Shown: positions 44,828 through 54,597 of the stretch, piece by piece
Position numbering within the stretch: position 1 is the stretch's first letter
How the letters are laid out: each line of letters starts with the position of its first letter
Assembly: GCA_965200765.1 (NCBI GenBank)
Contig: OZ241380.1
Location: 434,001 to 498,000 of the forward strand
Direction: 5' to 3'
DNA: 64,000 nt
DNA from: G965200765 sp965200765
GTDB taxonomy: Bacteria > Pseudomonadota > Gammaproteobacteria > Arenicellales > JAJDZL01
Made by a program: the position numbers and the translations under genes
The notes under the pieces: generated by a model
The model's database searches: none
What the model saw: only the letters and a program-made list of their open reading frames with translations
What the model was told of the DNA's origin: nothing

Positions 44828-46270
44828 ATGAATCAAATTAGTGATAAACTGCCTTTACGGTGTCCAGAATTGAAAATTCCAGAAGGCGATCCTTTTGAAT
44901 ATGATCTGCTGAATCGCAAAAAGAATGTAGAAATATTAACTCGCTTAATTGAATCAACGACAGGCCCTCGTGTAATTTCAGTTGATGCAGAGTGGGGAAA
45001 CGGAAAAACTATATTTTTAAAAATGTGGGCACAACATTTACGCAATATAAACCATGCAGTTGTTGAGTTTAACGCATGGGAAACGGAATTTTGTAAAAAT
45101 CCGTTTATTGCACTTTTCTCGGAACTGGAAATTGCGTTAACTCAAAATGATAATAGTGTTGGAAAAGATCGTCAGATAAGAGCAGTAGGTAAAGAAATAT
45201 TTAAAGAAATAATATCAGTTGCATCGAAAATAAATGCAATTTCCGTTGGATATGCAGGACTAAACGTAGGGATAGGGATTGGAAGTAATAGTGATTCTGT
45301 GACGGATGAAAATATTATTGAGTACAAAGACGCAATTAAATTATTGAAAGAGTTCAAAAGCTTATTAGAGCAAACAGCAAGTAAATTATATGAACTAGAG
45401 TGCAAATCATTAGTTATAGTAGTTGATGAACTAGACAGATGCCGGCCATCTTATGCATTGGAGTTACTCGAGAATGCAAGACATATATTTGGAGTTAAAG
45501 ATATAGTATTTATACTGGGAATCAATCGTTCTCAACTTGAACATTCGATTGAAGCATTATATGGAAGTAAATTTGATGCTCAAGAGTATACACGAAGATA
45601 TTTTGATGTAGACTATAAATTACCTAGTCCTAGCCGTAGTAACTTTATAGAAAATTTAATACTCAAAATTAATATTGAAAATTACTTCAATTCCAATATC
45701 GACATCAATCAAATTGGTGGATTTGATACAATCAAACAAATGCTATATATTTTCTTTGTTGATTCAAGAATCAGTCTGCGTACAATTGAACAAACTATAC
45801 AACGATTGGGTGTAGTTTGCGCACTGTTGGAAAAAGATAGACATACTTACATAACTGTGGCCGTAGTTATACTAATTATAAAAACTATCAATTCAAAGAT
45901 TTGCGAAGAATTCGTGCTTGGGAATGTAAGTGATTTAGAATTGATAAAAAATCTTCCCAATATAGAGCGTGTTGGTTATGCACAAGATCATCCAATCAGA
46001 TGCTTTGAAGCAATTATTATTGTTGTTGCAATGCATATCGATCCGCCAATGCGGAAAAAACGAAAGCACACGCCGTTGTACGAACATTACGACAATTTGT
46101 TTATAAAAGAATCAAAACGAAATGGATACAATACTATAGTTGAAAGTCATTCAGGAGGAATTATAAATATATTTCAAAATATATATAATCATTATGATCT
46201 GAGAGGAATCACTAATACAATAGAGCAAATTGAGTTTGTGTCTAAAGAATTGTTGCCTAGTCAAAAATAG
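44828..46270 (+). CDS. KAP-family P-loop NTPase
   Basis: The 480-residue protein has the KAP opening (DPFEYDLLNRKKNVEILTRLI), Walker A AEWGNGKT (55-61), the NAWE segment (FNAWETEF) and Walker B VVDELDRCRP. KAP NTPases are STAND-related ATPases, many in phage-defence islands. Most have membrane helices inserted in the P-loop domain. Here a moderately hydrophobic stretch (ISVGYAGLNVGIGIG) lies between Walker A and B but is short. No effector domain is visible. The gene is very AT-rich relative to its surroundings, a sign of transfer. AGGAG precedes the ATG. Confidence 0.82.
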   Translation: MNQISDKLPLRCPELKIPEGDPFEYDLLNRKKNVEILTRLIESTTGPRVISVDAEWGNGKTIFLKMWAQHLRNINHAVVEFNAWETEFCKNPFIALFSELEIALTQNDNSVGKDRQIRAVGKEIFKEIISVASKINAISVGYAGLNVGIGIGSNSDSVTDENIIEYKDAIKLLKEFKSLLEQTASKLYELECKSLVIVVDELDRCRPSYALELLENARHIFGVKDIVFILGINRSQLEHSIEALYGSKFDAQEYTRRYFDVDYKLPSPSRSNFIENLILKINIENYFNSNIDINQIGGFDTIKQMLYIFFVDSRISLRTIEQTIQRLGVVCALLEKDRHTYITVAVVILIIKTINSKICEEFVLGNVSDLELIKNLPNIERVGYAQDHPIRCFEAIIIVVAMHIDPPMRKKRKHTPLYEHYDNLFIKESKRNGYNTIVESHSGGIINIFQNIYNHYDLRGITNTIEQIEFVSKELLPSQK

Positions 46271-46499
46271 AAATGGAATTTTATACCCGACTAACTCATT
46301 GGAATGTACTTCACTATTCCTATGAAAGAATGTCAGTAATGGAAAAACTGTATTCCCGTCAAATAAAATCGAGATGACATTAGCACTATTGAACTTGTGA
46401 AATTATTCAAAGACGAAGAAACGACAAGGTACTGACTGGAATCTATTGTATGGAAGAGAAGTCAGCTGTGTGCCACCGCTACAATGGAAAAATACTTGC

Positions 46500-46835
46500 A
46501 ATGTGATTATAGGTGAAAATATCGAGATCAATTTTATTAATACGAAAATGACGAGTAGCAGTCGTGTTTCGTTTATGGTGTAGTTGGCGAAAGCAAACGG
46601 GTTGAACGGATTGCTGGAGGAGCATAGCAAATTGGCGTGGATGTTTATATTGTCAACGGGTGAAGGGCACATGTCGGATTTGAACGATGCCTTTTAGAAT
46701 TTGATGTTCAGTGTGCTAAAGAGCTTTGGTGAAGTGCCGGGTTTATTGCGACTGGGAGAGTTCCTGTGTCGTTTCGAGAATTCGAAACTGGAGCGATTTT
46801 GGAAGTTGTCAGTGGGTCAGCGAATTCTACCTGCT
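46500..46835 (+). pseudogene. IS1380-like transposase relic, second copy
   Basis: Read in the frame of 46505 the sequence gives NFINTKMTSSSRVSFMV, stop, LAKANGLNGLLEE, which lines up with DFMDAKLTGCGGVSFAT-LAKESGLCSLLE of the relic at 38451. It contains two in-frame stops and goes on with LLRLGEFLCRFENSKLERFW. Dead element. Confidence 0.5.
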
Positions 46836-47240
46836 CCAGAGTACTAGGCAAGGCTTCGGAAAGACGCTCGAACGGTGACCTCAAAGCGCGAACGTCGTGA
46901 AGATAGTTGGTCTTTGGTCTATGTCGTGTAGTACCCCGAATAGTTCAACTCGACAGTGACCCTGTACAGACGACGACTCGAAAAATCAAGATGCGACTTG
47001 ATGCGCGCTCTGACGAAAATTCCTCTCAGGGTACCTGCAAACATGCAACACTACTGCCGCGGCGACTTCTGTTTCTATGGTGGCTTCGCTCATCCTTGTG
47101 ACAGACACGTGATAAATGCCTTGCGTTCGCAACCCTCGCGGAAGGCAATCGCACTGATGTTCAACCCGACCGATTTCAACACTGACAGTTGAATATCTTT
47201 GTTGTCACTGCTAAAATACAGTTCTCCTACTCTTGCGAGG
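46836..47240. other. Debris between IS relic and first nuclease gene
   Basis: Shares blocks with 37996-38090 (see there). No gene recognised. Confidence 0.4.
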
Positions 47241-47281
47241 ACCGAGAACCACCAAAGTAAAACTTGAGGTAGAAATCAACG
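47241..47281 (+). repeat. Nuclease-leader repeat, short piece before nuclease 1
   Basis: Only the last 40 or so bases match the repeat found before nucleases 2 and 3. ACCAAAGTAAAACTTGAGGT carries the GAGGT ribosome site directly before ATGAGTAAT. Confidence 0.55.
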
Positions 47282-48499
47282 ATGAGTAATCTGGGTAACG
47301 CAATCGAACTCCTGAAGGAGTCCCGGCACTATAAAGACCTCAGGGACTACAAACCACCGTTCAATCCCTTTGAGGTGATGAGTGTACCTTACAGGGAGTT
47401 GACCCACTCGAGTGTGTTGGCTTGGTTGCTGATGGACAGGACAAACAAGAACTTCAGACAGAAATTTGTTGCTTGGATCGCCAATCAAGAGAACGGGCTT
47501 GATGAAAAAGCCAAGGACAAATTGAAATTCTATTACGCAGAAGACTATGACATAGAAGTCAGATGCGAATTTGGAGATTCCGAGCATGGTCGAATTGATG
47601 TATTTGCGCGTTTTCCATACCTTGAACTTGCTATAGCGATTGAGGTGAAAATTTGGGCAGGTGAGCAGTACAGACAAATAGACCGATATCAAGGTTTTCT
47701 GAAAAAGAAATTCCCTAGGCACAAAAAGATGGTGATATTTTTGACACCTTGGGGTCATAAACCAGAATCGGATGTAGAAAAATTCGATGATGTACCTGTT
47801 TTGATCATGTCATGGGGTACAATCGCCGAGATTATCGATAAAGTTAACAACACATCAGATGAACTGGTTGAAAAATACATTTTTCGAAAGCAATTTTCAC
47901 AACACATCAAGAGGAACATCATTATGGAAAAAGACGAAAAACTCCTAGTACGTAATCTGCTTAGCGACCCAGGTCACGCAGAAACAATACAGAAAATCAT
48001 TAACAACATGCCATCCTTGAATGAATATCTGGATGGTTGGAAAAAGATTGTGGCAAATGTTTGTAAAACTGACAAAAACAGCCTTATTGAAAGATTTTAT
48101 CCTGGGAGAGGCCAGCCGTTTGAGCTAAAGCTAGCAATTCCTGAATGGGAGAAAGCCGGATTGCCATTTGAGTTTATGCTTTACAAATATGAAAATGCGA
48201 TGGTCAGGATTATGATCTATAAAGGTCACATTGAAGAAGGTAGCCAGTGGAAAGAAAAACTTGATGAATTTGCTGAAAATAGTAATGGAATCGTAGAGTT
48301 CATAAGGCTAAATCACTGGTGGTGTTCGGTTCTCAAAGAATATGGCGGTCAAATCGAACGAGAGGAAACTCTTATAAACATCTACAGCGAAGATTGGGCA
48401 AAGCAAGCTGAAGAAAAGCTAAGTTTGCAAATGGAAAATTTGCTTCCTCTGATTCAAAAGTGGGTGTTCGATCATCAAATAGAATCAAAAAGCGTTTGA
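47282..48499 (+). CDS. PD-(D/E)XK nuclease superfamily protein, paralogue 1
   Basis: The 405-residue protein has a PD-(D/E)XK core: D106 in GRIDVF and E121/K123 in AIEVKIWAGEQ. It is preceded by the family opening HYKDLRDYKPPFNPFEVM and THSSVLAWLL, and followed by QIDRYQ and KKMVIFLTPWG. The C-terminal part (after about 280) has no known domain and differs more between paralogues. The protein likely cuts DNA or RNA; a role in defence is inferred from place. Two close relatives lie at 59829 and 62048. The ATG at 47282 is fixed by GAGGT and by the same ATGAGTRAT start in the paralogues. Confidence 0.85.
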   Translation: MSNLGNAIELLKESRHYKDLRDYKPPFNPFEVMSVPYRELTHSSVLAWLLMDRTNKNFRQKFVAWIANQENGLDEKAKDKLKFYYAEDYDIEVRCEFGDSEHGRIDVFARFPYLELAIAIEVKIWAGEQYRQIDRYQGFLKKKFPRHKKMVIFLTPWGHKPESDVEKFDDVPVLIMSWGTIAEIIDKVNNTSDELVEKYIFRKQFSQHIKRNIIMEKDEKLLVRNLLSDPGHAETIQKIINNMPSLNEYLDGWKKIVANVCKTDKNSLIERFYPGRGQPFELKLAIPEWEKAGLPFEFMLYKYENAMVRIMIYKGHIEEGSQWKEKLDEFAENSNGIVEFIRLNHWWCSVLKEYGGQIEREETLINIYSEDWAKQAEEKLSLQMENLLPLIQKWVFDHQIESKSV

Positions 48500-48834
48500 A
48501 TCAGTTGGGCTGAGCATCCGTGCGAATGCTACCCGTATGGTGGGAGCGCATGAAGAATTCATTGAATGCTAACGAGTAACCGATAGCTATCTGCCATTCT
48601 TGGTATGAAGGCGAGCAAGGTTTCGTTTACCTTGTGTATAAACTTGGCTAGCGGCTACTAGGAATTTTACGGAAACGCTTGAAACAGCAGAAAAGTATGG
48701 GTTGTATAGCTGTATCCCTAAAAATATGGAACCGATTACTTAAATGATTCGAATTACGAAGTCAAGATACTCACGAGTACAGTACAATCCAGTTCGCAGT
48801 ATTCTACAAAACAAGGAACCATAAAAACAGATGT
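48500..48834. other. Relic segment also found at about 52960-53234
   Basis: Blocks such as TGGTATGAAGG, TTTCGTT and AACTTGGCTAGCGG match 52990-53060 in order. In both places the segment lies on the 3' side of a KTSC gene, so it was part of one duplicated unit. Confidence 0.5.
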
Positions 48835-49047
48835 TTATCCAACTCGTGCAAAAGCGTAGACATTTTTGATGCGCAAATGGAAAAATTCACTCATGGAATC
48901 AGCTTCCTTCAAAGAATTGTACAAGTTCTCAGAAATACCGTAGTACTGGTATATTTTGCCATTCAAGAACTCAAGTTCTAGAGTCCGGGATGGCGGGTGA
49001 TAGCCGTATGAACGAATTCGTGATTCAGATAGAGGGGTGTTTTGCAT
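48835..49047 (-). CDS. KTSC-domain small protein beside HerA
   Basis: The 70-residue protein is a KTSC domain: IRSYGYHPPSRTLELEFLNG then IYQYYGISENLYNSL (shown in pieces). KTSC is a small fold related to the C-terminus of some lysyl-tRNA synthetases and is often attached to nucleic-acid-acting proteins. The ATG at 49047 lies nine bases after the HerA stop on the minus strand and matches the start of the second KTSC gene (53447). It is thus the third gene of the SIR2-HerA operon. Its role is unknown. Confidence 0.75.
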   Translation of the reverse strand: MQNTPLSESRIRSYGYHPPSRTLELEFLNGKIYQYYGISENLYNSLKEADSMSEFFHLRIKNVYAFARVG

Positions 49048-49056
49048 AAATTGCAC

Positions 49057-50928
49057 CTATTCATTTTCATATTTGTTGTTTGCAGTTTTTTGTTCAATGA
49101 TGGTTTCCTTCGCAACAGTGCGTGATTCCCGTGCATGCCACGTAGCAGTACGTGATTCCTGTGCACGCCACGAAGCTATCATTCTATCATAACCTTCTTC
49201 GAGTTTACGTTCAAGAGCCCAATTTTTGGAAACTTCAGGATCAAGACTATTGGGTCGATGAGTGGGTGCCGGCAACGTTACTCGGTAGCGCATGGGTAGC
49301 TTGGTAGCTTCTCCCATAACAATAGCTTCGCCTGTGCGAAGAATTGGCAAAGCATCTAGCAAGGTTAGAAGCCCGTCCGGGAATGTTCCTTTGATTCTCT
49401 CGCGGTCAACTGGATTGGTTAACCGAAGCGCGAAAATTGTACCGCACTGCGAAAGAATCGTTTCATCGACCTCAGAAGGTCTTTGACTGACAACCATCAA
49501 ACCAACTCCATATTTTCGGCCCTCCTTTGCGATTTGTTGAGTAATTATAGACGTAGCGGTATCTGATTTGTTAGATAGGTATCGATGTGCTTCCTCCATG
49601 ACGATAAGCAAAGGACGAAAAATACCACCTTCTGATTTATCTCGGCTCCAGTAAAGAGCTTCGAATACTACTTTCAAAATCGAACCGACGAGCCTTGCCA
49701 ATACCATACTCGGCACACTTGATAAGTCAAGAATTGATATAGGTTTGACATCCCCCATCCAACCTTGAAGTAGTGAATCAAGGTCTTTCTTTGTTTTTCC
49801 ATCTAGATCAGGTGTCCATTCTCCGGGATTTAGCAGAAAATCGTAGCGGCGGTCAAGTAGAAATGAACGCATAGTGTTTAGTTGTCTGCGTATTCCACGA
49901 GCTTGCGGGTTTAAAAATGGACCTTTTGATCCCATTGCGTGAGGTTTGTATTGAGGTTCAATAAGATTTTCCGCACTTCCATAATTGATTCGAGCCGGTA
50001 TATCACGGTCCGCATCTTCAAACGTAGTATTTTCAAAGTCAATTAGCTCGTACCATAGCTTCTTGAGGCTAAAGGGGAGTGGGGTGTCAACAGTTATTGA
50101 GTTAGCACTGACTCCGGGAAATTTCGCTTCTTCGTGTGATTTCAACTTCAGGTCAAGAATCTTGTCGGTAAAAAATGCTTCTCGTTCACTTTCCATACCC
50201 CCTGTAAGAAACTGGAGCAACTCAGATGCACTTAGTGCCCAGTATGGAACATAGAGATTCCTTTCCCCCTCTCTTGGATGTACGGAAAACACATTTGCAA
50301 CGTCGGCTAGTGCGTCTGGATATTCTCCGTGTATGTCAAGCAGAAGAATTCTTGCACTTGGATACTGACTACCGTTTGATGAAGTATCTGTGATTGCTTG
50401 AAGCAAGCTAGCAATTTTTGTTGACTTGCCGGAACCAGTAGACCCGAGAACAGCTGAGTGACGTGTTATCAATTCATCAAGAGCAATATTTGCGGGGATA
50501 CTTTCGGCACTAGACAGGGAACCGATTGCAATATGACCGAATTCTTCTGTTCCGTATATGCGAGCGAGACTACTTTGTGTAACCAAATGAACGTTGTCCC
50601 CAACATTTGGATAGTGGCTAATACCACGCTCAAATACTCCACCGATTGATTCTCCAAACAGTTGAACCTGAACCCAACGGCTTACATCGGTGCCAGTTTC
50701 GGATTCTATTTGTGGAGCAGCCTTGGCACCGATTTCAGAAATAATTCCAAAGAGATCCTGGTAACCTTGAGGAATACGAACAATACTGCCAACTTGGCCT
50801 ATTCGGTAAGCACGCCCTTCAATAATGGAAAGGCCTGATGCAATGGACTTTGCGAGATATACATTAACTGATGAACTCGAAACAGAAGCAACTTCACCAA
50901 GAAATGTAGGGTCATTACTAAGCATCAT
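49057..50928 (-). CDS. herA: HerA-type DNA translocase ATPase of a SIR2-HerA defence system
   Basis: The 623-residue protein has an N-terminal HAS-barrel-like region (about 1-120), Walker A GSTGSGKST (162-170), LLLDIHGEYPDAL, Walker B LLIVMEEAHRYLSNKS and the C-terminal FALRLTNPVDRERI block of HerA/DUF87 ATPases. HerA forms hexamers that translocate DNA; with SIR2 it forms a large complex that stops phage. The start overlaps the SIR2 stop by 11 bases. The last 60 residues are rich in charged, repeated pieces (QESRTATWHARESRTVA), an internal duplication. Confidence 0.9.
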   Translation of the reverse strand: MMLSNDPTFLGEVASVSSSSVNVYLAKSIASGLSIIEGRAYRIGQVGSIVRIPQGYQDLFGIISEIGAKAAPQIESETGTDVSRWVQVQLFGESIGGVFERGISHYPNVGDNVHLVTQSSLARIYGTEEFGHIAIGSLSSAESIPANIALDELITRHSAVLGSTGSGKSTKIASLLQAITDTSSNGSQYPSARILLLDIHGEYPDALADVANVFSVHPREGERNLYVPYWALSASELLQFLTGGMESEREAFFTDKILDLKLKSHEEAKFPGVSANSITVDTPLPFSLKKLWYELIDFENTTFEDADRDIPARINYGSAENLIEPQYKPHAMGSKGPFLNPQARGIRRQLNTMRSFLLDRRYDFLLNPGEWTPDLDGKTKKDLDSLLQGWMGDVKPISILDLSSVPSMVLARLVGSILKVVFEALYWSRDKSEGGIFRPLLIVMEEAHRYLSNKSDTATSIITQQIAKEGRKYGVGLMVVSQRPSEVDETILSQCGTIFALRLTNPVDRERIKGTFPDGLLTLLDALPILRTGEAIVMGEATKLPMRYRVTLPAPTHRPNSLDPEVSKNWALERKLEEGYDRMIASWRAQESRTATWHARESRTVAKETIIEQKTANNKYENE

Positions 50929-52204
50929 TCACACTTGCAGTAGAATTTGAATTTTCACCAGAGTTGCTGGTAAATTCAGTTGAAGGGTCGGTTAATTTAA
51001 CTTCTTGAAGGGCTAAGTCCAATGAGTTTGCTTGGGACTGCATCAAGAATCGTGTGAGTTTATTGAAGTCTCCCAAAAGAAATTCACTATCATTTTCCTC
51101 ACCAGTTGACTTCCAGTATGTAGATTGAATTGCCTCCCAATTTTTTGCTGGCGGTTCCCCAGGTTTCCATTTTCCTTCAAGGCAGGAAATCATCGCTCCA
51201 TCGCGAGCGTAAACACTGAAATTATGTCGGCGGCGGGCTAGTTCAACTGCATGGGTTTCTTCATTGAGTGCCAAATATTGGAAGGCGATGACAGCAGTAT
51301 GAGAGTTCGAAGTTAGTGCCTCGTCAATCACAGCAGTAATTTGAGCATCTGAAAACGAAAACCCTGTGCAGAAGAGCAGACTGTCCGGTGTTTTCAAAAA
51401 GGTGCGAAGTCTCTCGTAGAGTGCTGAAAAAGGTTGGCGAGTAATTTGATCATATTTTAGATGGTCAGGATAAATCAGTGTATTTGCATCCCGACTTCCA
51501 GTCCTGATTACTGAATCGTCTTCGCTTTCCCAGCCTAGGGAGCCATGAATTTTCCACAGTCTAGTCCAACGAGGGGGAAGTTGGTTCTCACTTACGCTGA
51601 CAGGATCAAAAAAGGGCCTGAATGCCCCGGGAAATCCGTCAAAATATGGCAATCTTTGCCGTTCGAATGCTTCTTCCAGTAGAAGGTCATAATTTGGAGT
51701 GAAAATTTCAATTGCGTGTCTACGAGCTGTGCCTCCTATCCACGAAATGAGTTCGGTATAGGCATTCTCCTCTTCTGGAAGTGAAACTGAAACGAGCTTC
51801 CCAATCTCTCTGCAGATAGCTTTTGCTAATCTCCGGTATGCTTCTCCATTGCAACCATGTACTTCAGCATTGCCTATTGTCGCAGCTAGTTGTCTGGCAC
51901 GTGTCAAAATTTCTTCAATATTCGAATCCCCTCCTAAATCGGTTAGGATCCCTTTAAGAGGAAACTCTTTGTTTTTGCTGATTTTCGTCAAGACCTCATT
52001 CGTGAGGCCTTTCACGTCAGGAATGAGTGGCTTGCCATTTGATTCCTCAGGTACTGGGTTGCTATCATTCGAGACTGTTTGCGACACGGCCGCACCAGCT
52101 CCAATCAAGAGTCCGATTTGTTTGCGGCCTTGGGAGAGTATTCGTCTCAGATCAATCATGTATTGATCTGGGTTGTGCACTACAGGGTTGGTTTGATCGT
52201 ACAT
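50918..52204 (-). CDS. SIR2-like NAD hydrolase of a SIR2-HerA defence system
   Basis: The 428-residue protein has the SIR2 NAD-binding loop LLIGAGAAV (32-40), the TPNYDLLLEEAF segment (N171, D173) and the catalytic histidine in LWKIHGSLGW (H220). Defence SIR2 proteins hydrolyse NAD+ or cut DNA when a phage infects, causing growth arrest. It heads the operon with HerA (overlap 11 bases) and the KTSC gene. The C-terminal 60 residues are low in complexity (SNSGENSNSTASV). Confidence 0.9.
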   Translation of the reverse strand: MYDQTNPVVHNPDQYMIDLRRILSQGRKQIGLLIGAGAAVSQTVSNDSNPVPEESNGKPLIPDVKGLTNEVLTKISKNKEFPLKGILTDLGGDSNIEEILTRARQLAATIGNAEVHGCNGEAYRRLAKAICREIGKLVSVSLPEEENAYTELISWIGGTARRHAIEIFTPNYDLLLEEAFERQRLPYFDGFPGAFRPFFDPVSVSENQLPPRWTRLWKIHGSLGWESEDDSVIRTGSRDANTLIYPDHLKYDQITRQPFSALYERLRTFLKTPDSLLFCTGFSFSDAQITAVIDEALTSNSHTAVIAFQYLALNEETHAVELARRRHNFSVYARDGAMISCLEGKWKPGEPPAKNWEAIQSTYWKSTGEENDSEFLLGDFNKLTRFLMQSQANSLDLALQEVKLTDPSTEFTSNSGENSNSTASVNDA

Positions 52205-53234
52205 GAACAGTTTTCTGGTTATACGGGTTCAACAGAATGATTAAGTGGGCAAGATGCTCCACAAATTGTCAGTATTTCACTGACGCGACACTATACTATG
52301 GGGGCGAATTCAAAGATTGCAAGTGGGTCACAAAAAATTTTTGCAATTCACTTGCTCAATTCACGCACTACGAGTTTTTGGACACCGGGAACAAGTAGAA
52401 GATACTACTCCCCGGGGTCAAGGAGCAAGAACACATTGGCAGGCATTACTCTGGGAATCTGCCGCCTATCATTGCATTCAAGCCGAATGAGTATCTGCAT
52501 AGCAGTTCTCATATTGTGTCACTACCTCAGCAAAGAGATGAGTATGACGCCGTTAGATAAATTTCAAGATGCCCACGCGTATGTTCCAGTCAGGGTGTAC
52601 TAGAGATGGAAGATACCTGCGAAAGTATTGATGCGTTGCATGAATGGTCAAATTCTCGGTTGCAGCGAGAAACGGCAACAACAGTCATCGGTGACTACAT
52701 CACGATTATTCGTACGGTAGGCAGGTCTGTTGTTTTTCTCTGAATGATGCATTGAGCCATAGACTGCAAGGGCAGTGGGATATTGGGGAGTTCGAGGCTG
52801 TAGTCTGGTAAAACACTTGGTAACCTGTATAGTATGGAGTGGTTCTCTGGTGTGCTGAGGTACAGCTTTTGCCTTCGGATCAGTTCTGTTGTCATCAAAA
52901 TCTTTCGCCAGCAGCGTGAACGCTGATTGAATGGTTCGCAGGAGCAGCTTGTGAGATGTTGTACGACTGCGTGAAGAATCCGATAACCGTCTGCCGGTCC
53001 AATGGTATGAAGGTGCCGTGCAAAGTTTCGTTAACTCTGGTGAAAAACTCGGCAAGCGGATACTTGATTGTCTGGAGACGACTGACAATCATGTTCGCGG
53101 AGCATCGCTTCCTAAGTGAACTGTAATAGAATCAATTACTTGAAGATTTAGACTTACAAAGTCAAGAACTAAACAAGCACTCAGATATCCAGTCCACAGG
53201 GGTCTGCGATAAATCGAATCAGGAAAACTTACAT
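52205..53234. other. Debris with a segment duplicated from the other KTSC locus
   Basis: No intact gene. Minus-strand frames such as LQTIKYPLAEFFTRVNETLHG (53088-52895) suggest an old protein gene that I cannot identify. The left half matches nothing in the window. Confidence 0.4.
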
Positions 53235-53447
53235 TTATCCAACCCGTGAACACGGGTAAGCATTATTTATATAGAAATGTAAGAATTTACCCTTGGAATC
53301 GGCTTTCATCATTTCACTGTAAATGTTCTGTGGGACATTATAGTACTGGTAAATAGAGCTATTCAAGAACTCAATTTCCAGTGTTTGAGTTGCCTCTTCA
53401 TAGCCTATGGTACGGATATTAGATGAAACTACTGGCTCTCTTTGCAT
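53235..53447 (-). CDS. KTSC-domain small protein, second copy
   Basis: The 70-residue protein is a paralogue of the one at 48835 (IRTIGYEEATQTLEIEFLNS, then IYQYYNVPQNIYSEM). The frame is intact. A relic of herA lies directly before it on the same strand, so it was once the end of a second HerA operon and may survive by itself. Confidence 0.72.
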   Translation of the reverse strand: MQREPVVSSNIRTIGYEEATQTLEIEFLNSSIYQYYNVPQNIYSEMMKADSKGKFLHFYINNAYPCSRVG

Positions 53448-53479
53448 TGTGTTTACCTCGTAATTTGCATTTGTTTTGA

Positions 53480-53700
53480 TTGCAGTTGTCGTTCGCTGGT
53501 CCCTTTCAGCAAAGACCAGCGCTTCTTGTGTGGGCTATAAAACGATTGTTTTTTCATAGCCTTCAGATATTGTATGGTCAGGAGACAATTTTTTCAAGAC
53601 TTTCGAGTCAAAGTTGTCTGATTGACGGTCATCGGCAGATGAAGATACCCTGTAGCGTACGGGCAAGGTGAAAAATTCACTCATGGAAACGGTTTCAGCT
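53480..53700 (-). pseudogene. HerA C-terminal relic
   Basis: On the minus strand one frame reads LPVRYRVSSSADDRQSDNFD, then SKVLKKLSP and ISEGYEKTIVL, stop. It lines up with LPMRYRVTLPAPTHRPNSLD, then EVSKNWALE and LEEGYDRMIAS at the end of the intact HerA. Everything before it has been replaced by the repeat at 53716. It shares GAAAAATTCACTCATGGA with the KTSC gene at 48890, a possible recombination point. Confidence 0.7.
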
Positions 53701-53715
53701 GGTAGCTGCTCAGTC

Positions 53716-53945
53716 GTTGCAGTATTGAAATTCGTGCGACATTGGAAATTTTGGGTGTATTCTTGGATTGTATAGGAATCACGGATTGGATAACTTCTGA
53801 CAAATGAAGTTTGTAAGAATGGGAAGAAGTTTCAGAGCTTCTATGAAGTTAAACCTAACATGAATTTGGTAAACACAGCGACGGAGCAGTTCCGTCACCG
53901 TTTGATCCAGATTAATCTGCATTAATAGCTTGACAAGAAGGCCAC
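53716..53945 (+). repeat. Nuclease-leader repeat, copy without nuclease
   Basis: It matches the first half of the repeats at 59425 and 61719: GTTGCAGTATTG, TTCTTGGATTGT, AGCTTCTATGAAG, CAGCGACGGAGCAGTTCCGT and TAGCTTGACAAGAAGG in order. It is cut off at about 53945, where another element begins. Confidence 0.65.
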
Positions 53946-54535
53946 AAACAAGTTTGCAGCTTTTTGCTGGAGGCGTACCAAATAGGGCTGGACCCGGGTG
54001 CTGTCGAAGAGTGCGTTTTCACAATTTGGGAAACTGTTGCTACGGATGGAGTGCGAGCATAATGCGATGCGAACGTTATTTCTTCTATAGCCGCGACCAG
54101 TTGATGCAGGTCTGCGCGGATTTCGAAAAATGCCTAGGGTTCGACGGCAAGAAGTTGCATGACCGGTCGGTTCTGAGCCGATGGCACTGGCAATGTTGCG
54201 GATGTGGACCAAGGTTGCCACATTTATACCGCGAGGTGGGGATACGTTGCGTCGGCTTGGTCGTCGACCGGACGCTACATGAGAGTGGTGTGGTGCTGTT
54301 CATTATCAAAACCCGGCGAATGTGGAAGGACGAGCCGACCGGCGAGAGCTATCCGCCCACTCGGGCACCTTTCGAAGACCGTGTCGATACGATGGTGTAC
54401 ACCGAATCCGGCAACAACATACATGCGTTGGTTCGCACAATTCCAAACCTCTTGTTATTGCCTGGAAAACAACATCACAGAAGGACGGACCAGCATCCCG
54501 CGAAGTCAGGATTTTACATAATCAGTTCTAAAGCA
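53946..54535 (+). pseudogene. Possible DDE transposase relic
   Basis: The frame from 53930 reads VCADFEKCLGFDGKKLHDRS and a neighbouring frame DGTGNVADVDQGCHIYT. Together these resemble the GFDGKxLxSHSTG...DADWG stretch of a family of DDE transposases. GC-rich and frameshifted. The family is not certain. Confidence 0.35.
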
Positions 54536-54597
54536 TGTGAACGATTTAGGATTTCAATAGTGTTATTAATCTCAAATTATATATCAAAATTAATTTG

